From contig NW_026262734.1 in assembly GCF_021869535.1 (NCBI RefSeq), forward strand, positions 91,951,285 through 92,015,284: a stretch of DNA of 64,000 nucleotides, written 5' to 3'. Both the position numbers and the translations under genes were made by a program. Source of the DNA: Mytilus californianus. Taxonomy: Eukaryota > Mollusca > Bivalvia > Mytilida > Mytilidae. The number at the start of each line of letters is the position of its first letter. The first letter of the stretch is position 1. Below the pieces are notes generated by a model. The model saw only the letters and a program-made list of their open reading frames with translations. It made no database searches and was not told the origin of the DNA. This document shows positions 59,701 to 63,288 of the stretch, piece after piece.

Positions 59701-62178
59701 ACAATCATCAAGGATCACACCGACATCGTCAGCAAAGAAGGCTAAAATATCTTCACCTGTTGATTCAGACAGCGATGGATATGTCCCTACAAAGAAAATG
59801 AAAGCTGATGTGGATTCAACACCCTCTAGACGAGGTAGAAAAGCTCTCAATAGAAATATTGTGGAAGTAAGTAAAATTATTTATTGAAGCATTTTTCAAA
59901 ATATTCGATATTGAAAAGGACTAAAAGAATATAATACGAGGATCAGAGTTATTTAAATGAAATGCTGGTTTGTGGAGGTTTTGAATTATCTTTTCAACTT
60001 AGCAAAAGTGAAAATGTGAAGCATCCTTCATTAAATATAGGAAGTTTGATCAAAATAGGTAATAATTTTCTCATCAGATAAAAAAAAAAAGGTGGTGTTT
60101 TAAAACAACATGAAATCAAACTAAGCCCAAGAATATATATGTCCATTTTCTGCCTCTCTACCCATCATACAACATTTTTTTTTGCTTTATTTAAAATATT
60201 GTCAAAGAAATAGAGTTTTGTGTCGTTAAAGTAGACTATGAATCCAATTTCCACTGACTTATTTAGTCAATATTGTGATTTAATAACCAGTGCCAGTCAT
60301 AGCATTAGCAATCGCATATGTTAAAGGGTCTAATTATTGGATATGTAGTGTGAATTGGGATAAAACTTAGAGAAACATAATTTTTCTGGTTTTAGTCGTA
60401 AGAAAAAAATTTGGGAAAATTATAACCTACCGACCGTATTCTTTTGTGGCAGGAGGCAAGAAACATACATATATCTATTTATACTGCAGCTTGAATGCTT
60501 CTGGTTGTCCTTATCCACCAAAAGTAGAAACAAAGTAATGTTTTGTGCAATGTTGATTTCATGTCGCATCACTTTTCTTCACAATTTGGAGCTTGTTTAG
60601 GGATGAAAATTAATAGTTTTGTGTTTACATTTTCATGGCTATAACTGTAGCCATTTTTAGCTTCTGTTTTAAAAACAATATGAGGTAAATGTCAGAAAAA
60701 TATCAACTTTTGTGTATTTGGGACACAATTGTCTAAGGGCTTAGTAAACCTTGCCGTTCCCCAGTTTCTAAGCCTCATACCAAAAAGTTGAAATTTTTTC
60801 TGACATTGAACTTATATTGTATATTTAAAGCCCTAGTAAAAATATAGTTCATATCAAATAGCCAGTTTCCACTTTAAATTACAGTCATCATGTGACGATT
60901 CTGATGCAGTGGTAGACACGAGGTCAGAGGATGATGATATGGGAATTGTATCAACTAATGACACAGATAATGAAGGTAAGAGTTATTTCCCTTAGACCGT
61001 TGAAAACACATCATCCTTAGTTTGAAATTCAATTTATAATGTAACTAAACCAATTTTTTATAGGACGTTTAGTTGATTTGGATTTTAATCTTAGATAAAG
61101 AAGGTTTTGGCATTTGTTCAGCTTTTTCACTGTGTCAATATAAAAAGTGGAACAAGGAAGCATATAGGAAGAACCATTTCATTGACTAATTCGGCCCACA
61201 AAAAACTTTCTTGTACAGATAAAAAGATGATTTTCATAGTTTCTTTTTTATATGACATAAAATAAAACAGATCTAGAAAAATCATCAATGCATTATTGCA
61301 TTTGCTTGCCTGTCTATCAATATTTATATTTATGATTATGAGGGTCAAATGATCATCAGCAGTCCTCAGAGGTCATCTTGATAGTTAAATAGATGGCGTC
61401 TATTTGTAATATATGCATGAGATTCTAATACATTTGTAAGATTTTATGCTTGTTTATTGTTTCCTATGGAGCTTTTATAATTCTGGTAAATAGTTTAGTT
61501 TGTGTTTTAAATCAAATTAAAGAGTTTGATTCCATTCATTTTGACAGCTAATGCCCCTTTAAATGTATTTCAGCAAGTTTTAACTTTGGAAATAAACATT
61601 TAACCTTTGTAGGTTATTTTGTAAGTGGGCATTACTGCGGAACAAAATTATTCGTTGGATACCAGATTTTGTTGGTACAGGTTAACCACGAATTTAAATG
61701 TTCAACGAAGTACAAATTTTCGTTAGGCGTGTATGCAGACTTTTGTAAAATCATGATAAAATCAAATATCCACGAAAATACCTTTTCTCCTTAATCCACG
61801 AAAACTGGTACGGCCAAAAAAAAAATATATGTGTGTTTCCGGTCAACACTCATTTTATTGCCTCCACCCTAATTTTTTTTTATCAGCAATTTCTGAAATT
61901 CCTGCCTTTTTCGTCATGGGTACCAGTATTTACCGTATTAAACCACAATAGCAACCTCCAGTGCCAGCACTGCCAGGATTTTGTCACTGTGCACCATTAC
62001 AGTGTCTTCTGTTACTCTGTATGTAGCTAATTGTGTCAAGAAACTACAATTAAACTCCCTTTTTGGCCTACCCACGAAAATGAATGAATCCACAGTAAAT
62101 AAAAGAAGGCTAATTGTATAAATAATTTTTTAAAGGTGACTTGGGTACAAAGATTGAAGCAAGAATTAATGATAAATG
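23720..62178 (+). CDS. MORC2: MORC family CW-type zinc finger protein 2 (MORC2 orthologue), 23 exons, 3' end outside the window
   Basis: A nuclear GHKL-type ATPase. Vertebrate MORC2 dimerises on ATP binding, compacts chromatin and works with the HUSH complex in silencing. I joined 23 exons by GT-AG sites and reading phase (2531 nt, 843 codons, no stop). Visible parts: ATPase core about 1-240 with E35, N39, the DDGSGMD box 68-74 and the G98-x-Y-G-N-G-L-K loop; coiled coil 1 about 270-360; segment 361-495 ending ATPase and transducer-like part; CW zinc finger with C502, C505, C528, C539; a charged helix 589-732; a Ser/acidic tail 735-829 with a basic patch; start of a chromo-like domain at 830. 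The order matches human MORC2, with strong identity through the ATPase and CW parts. The start is the first ATG before the conserved SLSRAQL segment. Remaining chromo-like and C-terminal coiled-coil exons lie beyond 64000. The charged helix has no counterpart that I recall in human MORC2. Confidence 0.95.
23896..23942. other. Perfect 16-bp hairpin in MORC2 intron 1
   Basis: GAAAATCACCCTTGTG pairs fully with CACAAGGGTGATTTTC around a 15-nt loop, 109 nt after exon 1. Confidence 0.8.
24000..24400 (-). repeat. SINE/LINE-type repeat with TAATAATAAT tail region
   Basis: CCCGGTGGTTCTCTCTGAGT and ACTTCGACTTCCTCCACCAT resemble the central domain of the mollusc SINE also seen at 55158. ATAATAATAATGACTTTATT with AAGAGGGTGACA near 24327-24361 looks like a retroelement 3' end. 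Boundaries are uncertain. Confidence 0.4.
24605..25475. mobile_element. MITE with ~100-bp inverted ends and 8-bp target duplication
   Basis: AGATTTTC at 24597-24604 and 25476-25483 flanks ends reading GGTCTCACTAATTAGCGACA. The ends contain short tandem AGCGACAAGA units, and pairing continues inward (TTATTCCAAATAAATATT). Size and 8-bp duplication suggest hAT-type mobilisation. Lies in MORC2 intron 1. Confidence 0.8.
25476..26296. other. MORC2 intron 1, 3' part
   Basis: A diverged family E-like piece (GGTATGGTTGCCAAGGAAAC) at 25930-26030; otherwise nothing recognised. Confidence 0.35.
26297..26350 (+). CDS. MORC2: MORC2 exon 2 (residues 23-40)
   Basis: Flanked by TTACAG and GTAAGT. Encodes [16 protein letters not shown], including catalytic E35 and the Mg/ATP ligand N39 of GHKL motif I. 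Confidence 0.95.
26351..27397. other. MORC2 intron 2, nothing recognised
   Basis: AT-rich, with a T run at 26898-26914. The 27249-27653 ORF merely runs through exon 3 and a repeat. Confidence 0.4.
27398..27432 (+). CDS. MORC2: MORC2 exon 3 (residues 41-52)
   Basis: A 35-nt exon between TTTCAG and GTAAGT. Encodes [12 protein letters not shown], completing motif I (RDA). Confidence 0.93.
27485..28800 (+). repeat. Family C element: hairpin, ~165-bp tandem body, third arm
   Basis: Begins with a hairpin 27490-27516 (ATGCCCCC ... GGGGGCAT around CGCCGTAGCGGA). The body repeats ACCAAATGTTATGAAACTTA / TTACCACAAAACACAGAT / GTTATGCCCCTTTATAA about seven times with decay. It ends with GCGGGGGCAT at 28771, a third copy of the hairpin arm, and CCACATGTGG. 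In MORC2 intron 3. Confidence 0.75.
28801..30131. other. MORC2 introns 3-4 outside exon 4
   Basis: A weak family E-like piece at 29250-29300 and a T run at 29768-29784. No other structure. Confidence 0.35.
29447..29515 (+). CDS. MORC2: MORC2 exon 4 (residues 53-75)
   Basis: Flanked by TTTCAG and GTAAGT. Encodes [17 protein letters not shown], the GHKL motif II with D68, D69, G70 and G72. Confidence 0.95.
30132..30222 (+). CDS. MORC2: MORC2 exon 5 (residues 76-105)
   Basis: Flanked by TTTCAG and GTAAGT. Encodes the FGRSTK segment (S87 conserved; human S87 is a Charcot-Marie-Tooth mutation site) and the ATP-lid glycines [10 protein letters not shown]. Confidence 0.95.
30644..33528 (+). repeat. 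Family B element, copy 1 (2.9 kb), in MORC2 intron 5
   Basis: Hairpin 30644-30674 (ATACGACC ... GGTCGTAT), a GTCGTCGTCGTC stretch, 'AATTAGGGGCCAAAAA' units, two 20-bp-stem hairpins (31083-31159, 31198-31267), a G run at 31512-31523, then a tandem array. It closes with GGTCGTAT at 33492 and GCGAAGCATTTTATT. Copy 2 at 47037 shares both ends. Confidence 0.8.
31735..33310. repeat. Tandem array of ~130-bp monomers with higher-order structure
   Basis: Twelve monomers, marked by GGTTCTTTGATATGCTGAAT near 31830, 31961, 32095, 32231, 32357, 32485, 32620, 32755, 32880, 33017, 33152 and 33277. The last six fall into two 3-monomer blocks about 397 bp apart. Open - strand frames through it are by-products. 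Confidence 0.85.
33536..33644 (+). CDS. MORC2: MORC2 exon 6 (residues 106-142)
   Basis: Encodes [17 protein letters not shown] and [12 protein letters not shown], a strong match to human MORC2. The acceptor TTAG lies only 7 nt from the end of a family B repeat, so the usual upstream splice signals must come from that repeat. The donor is GTACAT, weaker than its neighbours. Confidence 0.95.
33686..34470 (+). repeat. Family E copy split by two insertions
   Basis: AGATGTGGTATTATTGC, GTCACTGTATGGCTTTCAAC, then a MITE (33801-33993), then ATCTATAAAAGGCC and ACAATTCAAACGAGAAAA, an unrelated insert near 34098-34263, then a decayed tail. Confidence 0.6.
33801..33993. mobile_element. TA-flanked MITE (CTGTGGATTCATT ends), copy 1
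   Basis: Inverted ends CTGTGGATTCATT / AATGAATTCACAG flanked by TA. Inside are TTTTCGTGGAT and its inverse. Copies at 47878, 48415, 54933, 61635 and a half copy at 43840-43928. Confidence 0.8.
34856..35006. repeat. Foldback with ~50-bp arms
   Basis: TAAGAATTGAATGCTTCTTT, AGTAATTTTAT and GTAAAAGTGTTGA on the left are inverted at 34956-35006. Confidence 0.88.
35007..35899. other. MORC2 introns 6-7 outside exon 7
   Basis: A small inverted pair CCAGAGTTCTCAAAA / TTTTGAAAACTCTGG spans 35518-35665 and may be a MITE. Nothing else recognised. Confidence 0.4.
35409..35471 (+). CDS. MORC2: MORC2 exon 7 (residues 143-163)
   Basis: Flanked by TTACAG and GTGAGT. Encodes [15 protein letters not shown] and a lysine-rich end. 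In phase 0 on both sides. Confidence 0.93.
35900..36117 (+). CDS. MORC2: MORC2 exon 8 (residues 164-235)
   Basis: Flanked by TTTTAG and GTAATA. Encodes [25 protein letters not shown] and [12 protein letters not shown], nearly collinear with human MORC2, followed by an acidic loop (AEEDSDEG). Confidence 0.95.
36478..36562. repeat. Short tandem repeat, ~34-bp unit, three copies
   Basis: TGTCTTTGTGGAGGCAC with ATAAACACA recurs three times in MORC2 intron 8. Confidence 0.75.
37119..38620 (+). repeat. Family A element, copy 1
   Basis: Hairpin 37119-37155 (TGTCGAGC ... GCTCGACA, inner CTGCGAC/GTCGCAG), a GGCGGCGGCG stretch, then about seven ~148-bp units marked by GGTCTACTATATTTGGTGTA and GACCTTGACCTCATTTTCAT. 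One unit lacks about 20 bp. Ends with GGCGAGACAT at 38593. In MORC2 intron 8. Confidence 0.82.
38888..39045. repeat. Small foldback
   Basis: CTGACAACATTCTGTTCTAC and TTTCTGTT pair imperfectly with 39016-39043. Confidence 0.5.
39067..39602. mobile_element. hAT-type MITE with near-perfect 8-bp target duplication
   Basis: GTGTGGAC (39059-39066) and GTGTTGAC (39603-39610) flank ends CAGGGTTTCTCCTGG / CCAGCGGAAACCCTG. CAGGG is a typical hAT terminus. The gap of one base in the duplication suggests age. Confidence 0.6.
39768..39963 (+). mobile_element. tRNA-derived SINE
   Basis: A box TGGCAGAGTGG at 39779 and B box GTTCAAACC at 39841 have tRNA spacing. TCTTCCGCCAGTAAAAACT follows, and the 3' end is AGTGGTGTTAAACACAAACA with (ATCA)n. 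Same tail as 55158-55561. Confidence 0.75.
39964..40949. other. MORC2 intron 8, nothing recognised
   Basis: AT-rich, no repeat or coding signal that I can support. Confidence 0.35.
40954..41390. mobile_element. TTAA-flanked MITE
   Basis: TTAA at 40950-40953 and 41391-41394 borders ends GGTGTAATACCACCA and TGGTGGTATTACTCC. TTAA duplications are typical of piggyBac-type transposition; no transposase is present. Confidence 0.65.
41565..41810 (+). CDS. MORC2: MORC2 exon 9 (residues 236-317)
   Basis: Flanked by TTCCAG and GTATGT. Encodes [17 protein letters not shown], the [15 protein letters not shown] block and FKTRAEMD, then the start of coiled coil 1 ([20 protein letters not shown]). Confidence 0.95.
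41811..42518. other. MORC2 intron 9, 5' part, nothing recognised
   Basis: No supported feature before the family A element. Confidence 0.35.
42519..43500 (+). repeat. Family A element, copy 2
   Basis: Hairpin 42523-42555 (TGTCTCGC ... GCGAGACA), GGCGGCGACGGCGGCGTC, then about five ~170-bp units marked by ATGTATTAGTTTGTGATTAG and CAATGATATTTGGTATGCAG. Ends with GGCGAGACAT at 43480. The body is unrelated to copy 1 although the ends match. Confidence 0.8.
43501..44263. other. MORC2 intron 9, 3' part
   Basis: A half copy of the TA-flanked MITE (43840-43928, ending AAATGAATCCAAAGTA); otherwise nothing. Confidence 0.4.
44264..44306 (+). CDS. MORC2: MORC2 exon 10 (residues 318-332)
   Basis: A 43-nt exon between TTGTAG and GTAAGG. 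Encodes [14 protein letters not shown], matching the LGGDL turn region of human coiled coil 1. Confidence 0.88.
44307..44880. other. MORC2 intron 10
   Basis: 44575-44652 matches one end of the Harbinger-type MITE (ATAGATGGTTACCCCATTTT and AACAGCCCT). Confidence 0.45.
44881..44966 (+). CDS. MORC2: MORC2 exon 11 (residues 333-360)
   Basis: Flanked by TTATAG and GTATTA. Encodes [18 protein letters not shown], the returning helix of coiled coil 1. Confidence 0.93.
45658..45975. repeat. Foldback element with ~100-bp arms, family F copy 1
   Basis: TTACAGCTTTTCTATAAAAG, GCAAGC and GGATGTTTGTAAACA pair with the inverse at 45895-45975. Inner arms TTTGATTGGACAAT / ATTGTCCAATCAAA also pair. The ends match the foldback at 55733. 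Confidence 0.82.
46160..46300 (+). CDS. MORC2: MORC2 exon 12 (residues 361-407)
   Basis: Flanked by TTTCAG and GTAAGT. Encodes [15 protein letters not shown] and [18 protein letters not shown], almost identical to human MORC2. Confidence 0.95.
46312..46560. repeat. ~64-bp tandem repeat, four units, next to MORC2 exon 12
   Basis: Units share TAGAGTTTTTGAGATTTTTG and GGTAAAGGTT. The array starts about 10 nt after the exon 12 donor. Confidence 0.88.
46574..46760. mobile_element. PIF/Harbinger-type MITE, TTA target duplication
   Basis: TTA on both sides of ends GGGCTATTCCAG / CTGTAATAGCCC. Size, end sequence and 3-bp duplication match the copy at 48492. A further one-sided copy lies at 46843-47020. 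Confidence 0.75.
47037..47864 (+). repeat. Family B element, copy 2, with nested MITE
   Basis: ATACGACTGCAAAAA start (second hairpin arm decayed), AATTAGGGGCCAAAAA units, a G run at 47590-47602, GGTCGTAT near 47829 and the GCGAAGCATTTTATT end. Lacks the long tandem array of copy 1. Confidence 0.75.
47264..47459. mobile_element. MITE nested in family B copy 2
   Basis: Ends ACGTATTTACACTT / AAGTGTAAATACGT, 196 bp, interrupting the GGGGCCAAAAACAAGCATTT unit of the host repeat. Confidence 0.7.
47878..48073. mobile_element. TA-flanked MITE, copy 2 (decayed ends)
   Basis: TGGATTCATTTATTTTCTTG on the left and AATGAATCTACAATA on the right, with the internal GTGGTCCA / ACAAAAATTGGT blocks of the family. 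Confidence 0.6.
48415..48777. mobile_element. TA-flanked MITE, copy 3, split by a Harbinger-type MITE
   Basis: CTGTGGATACCAATG start and CATGAATCCACAG end, flanked by TA. The AAGCC|TAGAAAATTTG joint of the family is interrupted at 48492-48677. Confidence 0.75.
48492..48677. mobile_element. PIF/Harbinger-type MITE nested in copy 3
   Basis: TTA duplications (48489-48491, 48678-48680) and ends GGGCTGTTCC / GGAACAGCCC, 186 bp, with long internal pairing. Confidence 0.8.
48933..49346. mobile_element. MITE-like element with ~20-bp inverted ends
   Basis: AACTAACCCGAATAATTCA pairs with TGAATTATTCGAGTTAGTT. The interior is unusually GC-rich near 49220-49290 and has ATTGATGTTAA short repeats. Confidence 0.6.
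49571..49658. repeat. Hairpin with ~28-bp arms
   Basis: GGAGATAAC and ATATTGTATTTTAAGCTC pair with GAGCTTAAAATACAATA and GTTATCTCC. Confidence 0.85.
49989..50237. mobile_element. TTAA-flanked MITE, 249 bp
   Basis: TTAA on both sides; ends GGTGGTACC / GTACCACC. Ends resemble the 40954 element (GGTG...ACCACC). Confidence 0.68.
50412..50566 (+). CDS. MORC2: MORC2 exon 13 (residues 408-459)
   Basis: Acceptor TTTCAG. A second AG 9 nt downstream would break the frame, so the first is used. Encodes [20 protein letters not shown] and [15 protein letters not shown]. The donor GTCTGT is weak. Confidence 0.95.
50567..51008. other. MORC2 intron 13, 5' part, nothing recognised
   Basis: AT-rich, no supported structure. 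Confidence 0.35.
51009..51327. repeat. Foldback with ~110-bp arms
   Basis: ATTATTGCGAACAAATGAAA, CTTTTCCACAGAGTCATCT and CAATAGCTATTGTTC are inverted between 51210 and 51327. It ends about 135 nt before microexon 14. Confidence 0.88.
51464..51488 (+). CDS. MORC2: MORC2 exon 14, 25-nt microexon (residues 460-467)
   Basis: Lies between TTACAG and GTAAGT and encodes NQGVTTF. It is needed to keep phase between exons 13 and 15 and matches human RGIIKFW in position. Confidence 0.9.
51977..52080 (+). CDS. MORC2: MORC2 exon 15 (residues 468-502)
   Basis: Flanked by TTGCAG and GTACGT. Encodes [17 protein letters not shown] and the first zinc cysteine of the CW domain (NTTLQC, C502). Confidence 0.95.
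52247..52400 (+). repeat. Family E copy in MORC2 intron 15
   Basis: AAGATGTGGTATAATTGCCA, CCAAATGACACAGAAATTAA, GGTCACCGTACAGCCTTCAA and GTCAGCTATAAAAGGCC, the best-preserved copy here. Confidence 0.7.
52401..53060. other. MORC2 intron 15, nothing recognised
   Basis: No supported feature. Confidence 0.35.
53061..53718 (+). repeat. Family A element, copy 3, with a second decayed head
   Basis: TGTCGAGCC ... GCGAGACA head at 53061-53096, GTCGTCGTCGGCGGCC, then three ~175-bp units (AACTATCCTGGATTT, ACTTATAAATGGACTTAG). At 53667 a second TGTCGAGCC starts, closing with GGCGAGACA at 53697. Confidence 0.72.
53985..54155. repeat. Two ~86-bp tandem units
   Basis: GACGAAACGACGACAAGCGA at 53990 and GACGAAACTACAACAAACGA at 54076, each followed by ACTGCAAATTGT and ATATTGAAATTAAAATGC. 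Confidence 0.8.
54156..54811. other. MORC2 intron 15, 3' part, nothing recognised
   Basis: Only scattered TGACGAAA words near 54375-54440. Confidence 0.35.
54812..54917 (+). CDS. MORC2: MORC2 exon 16, CW zinc finger (residues 503-537)
   Basis: Flanked by TTGTAG and GTATGT. Encodes [11 protein letters not shown] and DDWICDMN, giving C505 and C528. A TA-flanked MITE starts 15 nt after the exon. Confidence 0.95.
54933..55138. mobile_element. TA-flanked MITE, copy 4, 15 nt after MORC2 exon 16
   Basis: CTGTGGATTCATTATTCG start and AAATGAATCCACTG end, flanked by TA; long internal pairing. Confidence 0.8.
55158..55561 (+). mobile_element. tRNA-derived SINE, long form
   Basis: Decayed A box (GATCGATTGGTCTAAG) and B box (GAATTCAAACC), TAGGTGGTTCTCTCCACTAT, and the tail AGTGGTGTTAAACACCAATA (ATCA)n shared with 39768. 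A 110-bp inner segment recurs at 56290-56400. Confidence 0.7.
55613..55706 (+). CDS. MORC2: MORC2 exon 17 (residues 538-569)
   Basis: Flanked by TTTTAG and GTTTGC. Supplies the last zinc cysteine C539 and then a Gln/Lys-rich helix ([12 protein letters not shown]). Squeezed between a SINE and a foldback element. Confidence 0.92.
55733..56047. repeat. Foldback element with ~130-bp arms, family F copy 2
   Basis: TTACAGCTCTTTTCATAATG, CTAGCAAGACAAAGGTTTGT and GATTGACATCTG are inverted between 55943 and 56047, almost perfectly. Starts 27 nt after exon 17. Confidence 0.9.
56076..56092 (+). other. Isolated tRNA B-box-like sequence
   Basis: GAGTTCGAATCCCGGCC matches a tRNA T-arm, but no A box or cloverleaf precedes it. 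Probably the edge of a broken SINE. Confidence 0.4.
56167..56208. repeat. Perfect 42-bp palindrome
   Basis: CTCCCTTTCACATCCTTATA followed directly by its full complement, with no loop. Confidence 0.92.
56290..56400 (+). repeat. Second copy of the inner segment of the 55158 SINE
   Basis: CATCTTTGCTGATTATC, AAAGTAGAAACCATGCT and ACATGGTTATGGACATCT match 55282-55370 in order. Confidence 0.7.
56401..57067. other. MORC2 intron 17, 3' part, nothing recognised
   Basis: Short ORFs here lack homology; no repeat assigned. Confidence 0.35.
57068..57106 (+). CDS. MORC2: MORC2 exon 18 (residues 570-582)
   Basis: A 39-nt exon between TTTAG and GTAAAT, encoding [13 protein letters not shown] in phase 0 on both sides. 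Matches the human EKIRQQQEKLEALQ helix. Confidence 0.85.
57468..57826 (+). CDS. MORC2: MORC2 exon 19, charged helix (residues 583-701)
   Basis: Flanked by AATAG and GTGAGA, 359 nt, the longest exon. Almost only Glu, Lys, Arg, Asp, Ala and Gln, with no proline, glycine or aromatic residue, in ERKKKEE-like heptads. The opposite strand is also open, but that is a shadow. Confidence 0.9.
57827..58870. other. MORC2 intron 19, nothing recognised
   Basis: AT-rich; no repeat or coding signal that I can support. Confidence 0.35.
58871..58967 (+). CDS. MORC2: MORC2 exon 20 (residues 702-734)
   Basis: Flanked by TTGTAG and GTAAGA. Continues the charged helix ([19 protein letters not shown]) in frame. 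An alternative donor two bases upstream would break phase with exon 21. Confidence 0.87.
59275..59390 (+). repeat. Dispersed repeat fragment in MORC2 intron 20
   Basis: AGACCCATTGGGGGCCTTGG, GGGTTGTTGTCTCTTTGACA and CATTCCCTGTTTCCATTCTC form a block I recognise as high copy in mussels. Confidence 0.5.
59672..59866 (+). CDS. MORC2: MORC2 exon 21 (residues 735-799)
   Basis: Flanked by CACAG and GTAAGT. Ser/Thr-rich linker with phosphosite-like [10 protein letters not shown] and basic patches ([18 protein letters not shown]) that could serve for nuclear import. Confidence 0.87.
59867..60884. other. MORC2 intron 21, nothing recognised
   Basis: AT-rich, no supported feature. Confidence 0.35.
60885..60975 (+). 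CDS. MORC2: MORC2 exon 22 (residues 800-829)
   Basis: Flanked by TTACAG and GTAAGA. Acidic stretch ([18 protein letters not shown]), equivalent to the acidic region before the human chromo-like domain. Confidence 0.85.
60976..61634. other. MORC2 intron 22, 5' part, nothing recognised
   Basis: No supported feature before the MITE. Confidence 0.35.
61635..62095. mobile_element. TA-flanked MITE, copy 5, split by another MITE
   Basis: CTGCGGAACAAAATTATTCG start, AATGAATCCACAG end, TA on both sides. The inner GGTATCCACGAAAA joint is interrupted at 61812-62068. Ends 40 nt before MORC2 exon 23. Confidence 0.72.
61812..62068. mobile_element. Nested MITE with GGCCAAAAA ends and TAC target duplication
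   Basis: TAC at 61809-61811 and 62069-62071 flanks GGCCAAAAA / TTTTTGGCC ends; 257 bp. A 3-bp duplication fits PIF/Harbinger-type, though TAC is not the usual TWA. Confidence 0.65.
62136..62178 (+). CDS. MORC2: MORC2 exon 23 (residues 830-843), start of chromo-like domain
   Basis: Flanked by TAAAG and GTAAGT. Encodes [14 protein letters not shown], matching human GLHVEVRVNREW. The domain must continue in the next exon, outside the window. Confidence 0.85.
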
Positions 62179-63288
62179 GTAAGTTTTGTATTCCACTGTA
62201 ATCAAGATGATGTAAGAATGATTAATTATTGATGTTTTACACCACAGTAGCACTAAAGCCTATATTGAGTCTATGCATTTATAGAAATGGTGATATCAAA
62301 TTAACATGAAATGAATTTGAAAAGGGGATTGGGCAAAAAAGAGGAACGTGGTTCTGACTGCCAAAAGAATTATATTGGGAGTTAGATAGGGTCTAAAAAT
62401 TTAGTCTCTGCAACGGTCCTAAGTGAGTTTAGTTACGAGAGGTTCCAGATGTGTTTTTCTCATTCTTGAAGCATGGCACTCTTTTTATCCTGTTCAATCA
62501 TCAATGTCCCTTTCATAGGACATATTATGTATGATAAAGTGTAATCTGAGTGGTCATTGAATAGTTGTAATATTATGAAATGTAGAAAATATTATTTGTT
62601 GTATGCAATATTTACTGAAATTGCAAAAGTTATCTGACATTCGTTTGCATTGTTCAACAATTTCAGTATAATGAATTAATGCAAACATTTCAGAATTTGA
62701 ATGTACTTCATATATGCATCATTTTAAATGGTAGTGATATGTGATAATAACCAAACATAGCTAATTATAAAAATACACAGTCAGGGTCCATTTTATAATT
62801 AATTTTTGGCTAAGTATTTGTCTGCCAAAGATTTTTAGATATCTTTAAAACTACTGGAATCATTGATTTGAAGTATATTTAATTTGTGGTTATCTCCCCT
62901 TGATTGTAATTTTTTTGTTTGTAGCTGTTCAATATGAACATTTTATGACTTTAATTTAATTTTGAATAGCTATGTCTATAAGAAATAATTTATTGAATGT
63001 GCGCAATATTTCTTTGAACGATGACTACTGATCAGTTGTTTAAAGCCATACTAATTCAGAAAACAAGAAAAGAGATATACTCATAAAAAGTCTGGATTTT
63101 CAAAAATTGTTTTGAAGGAGTTGGGTTGTTTTTATTTATTTCCATCAAGTAAAGATTAGATTTAAAAAAAAAATTATTTTACCTTTTTATTTGATTTTAA
63201 TTCTAAAGTGAGGTATATGATGGTGGTTCCTGTTCATTTTGTAATAGAAGAATACTAGCTACTAGTTAATTGCAAGAATTACATTTTT
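62179..63288. other. MORC2 intron 23, 5' part, nothing recognised
   Basis: No exon of the chromo-like domain found before the window ends. Confidence 0.35.
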
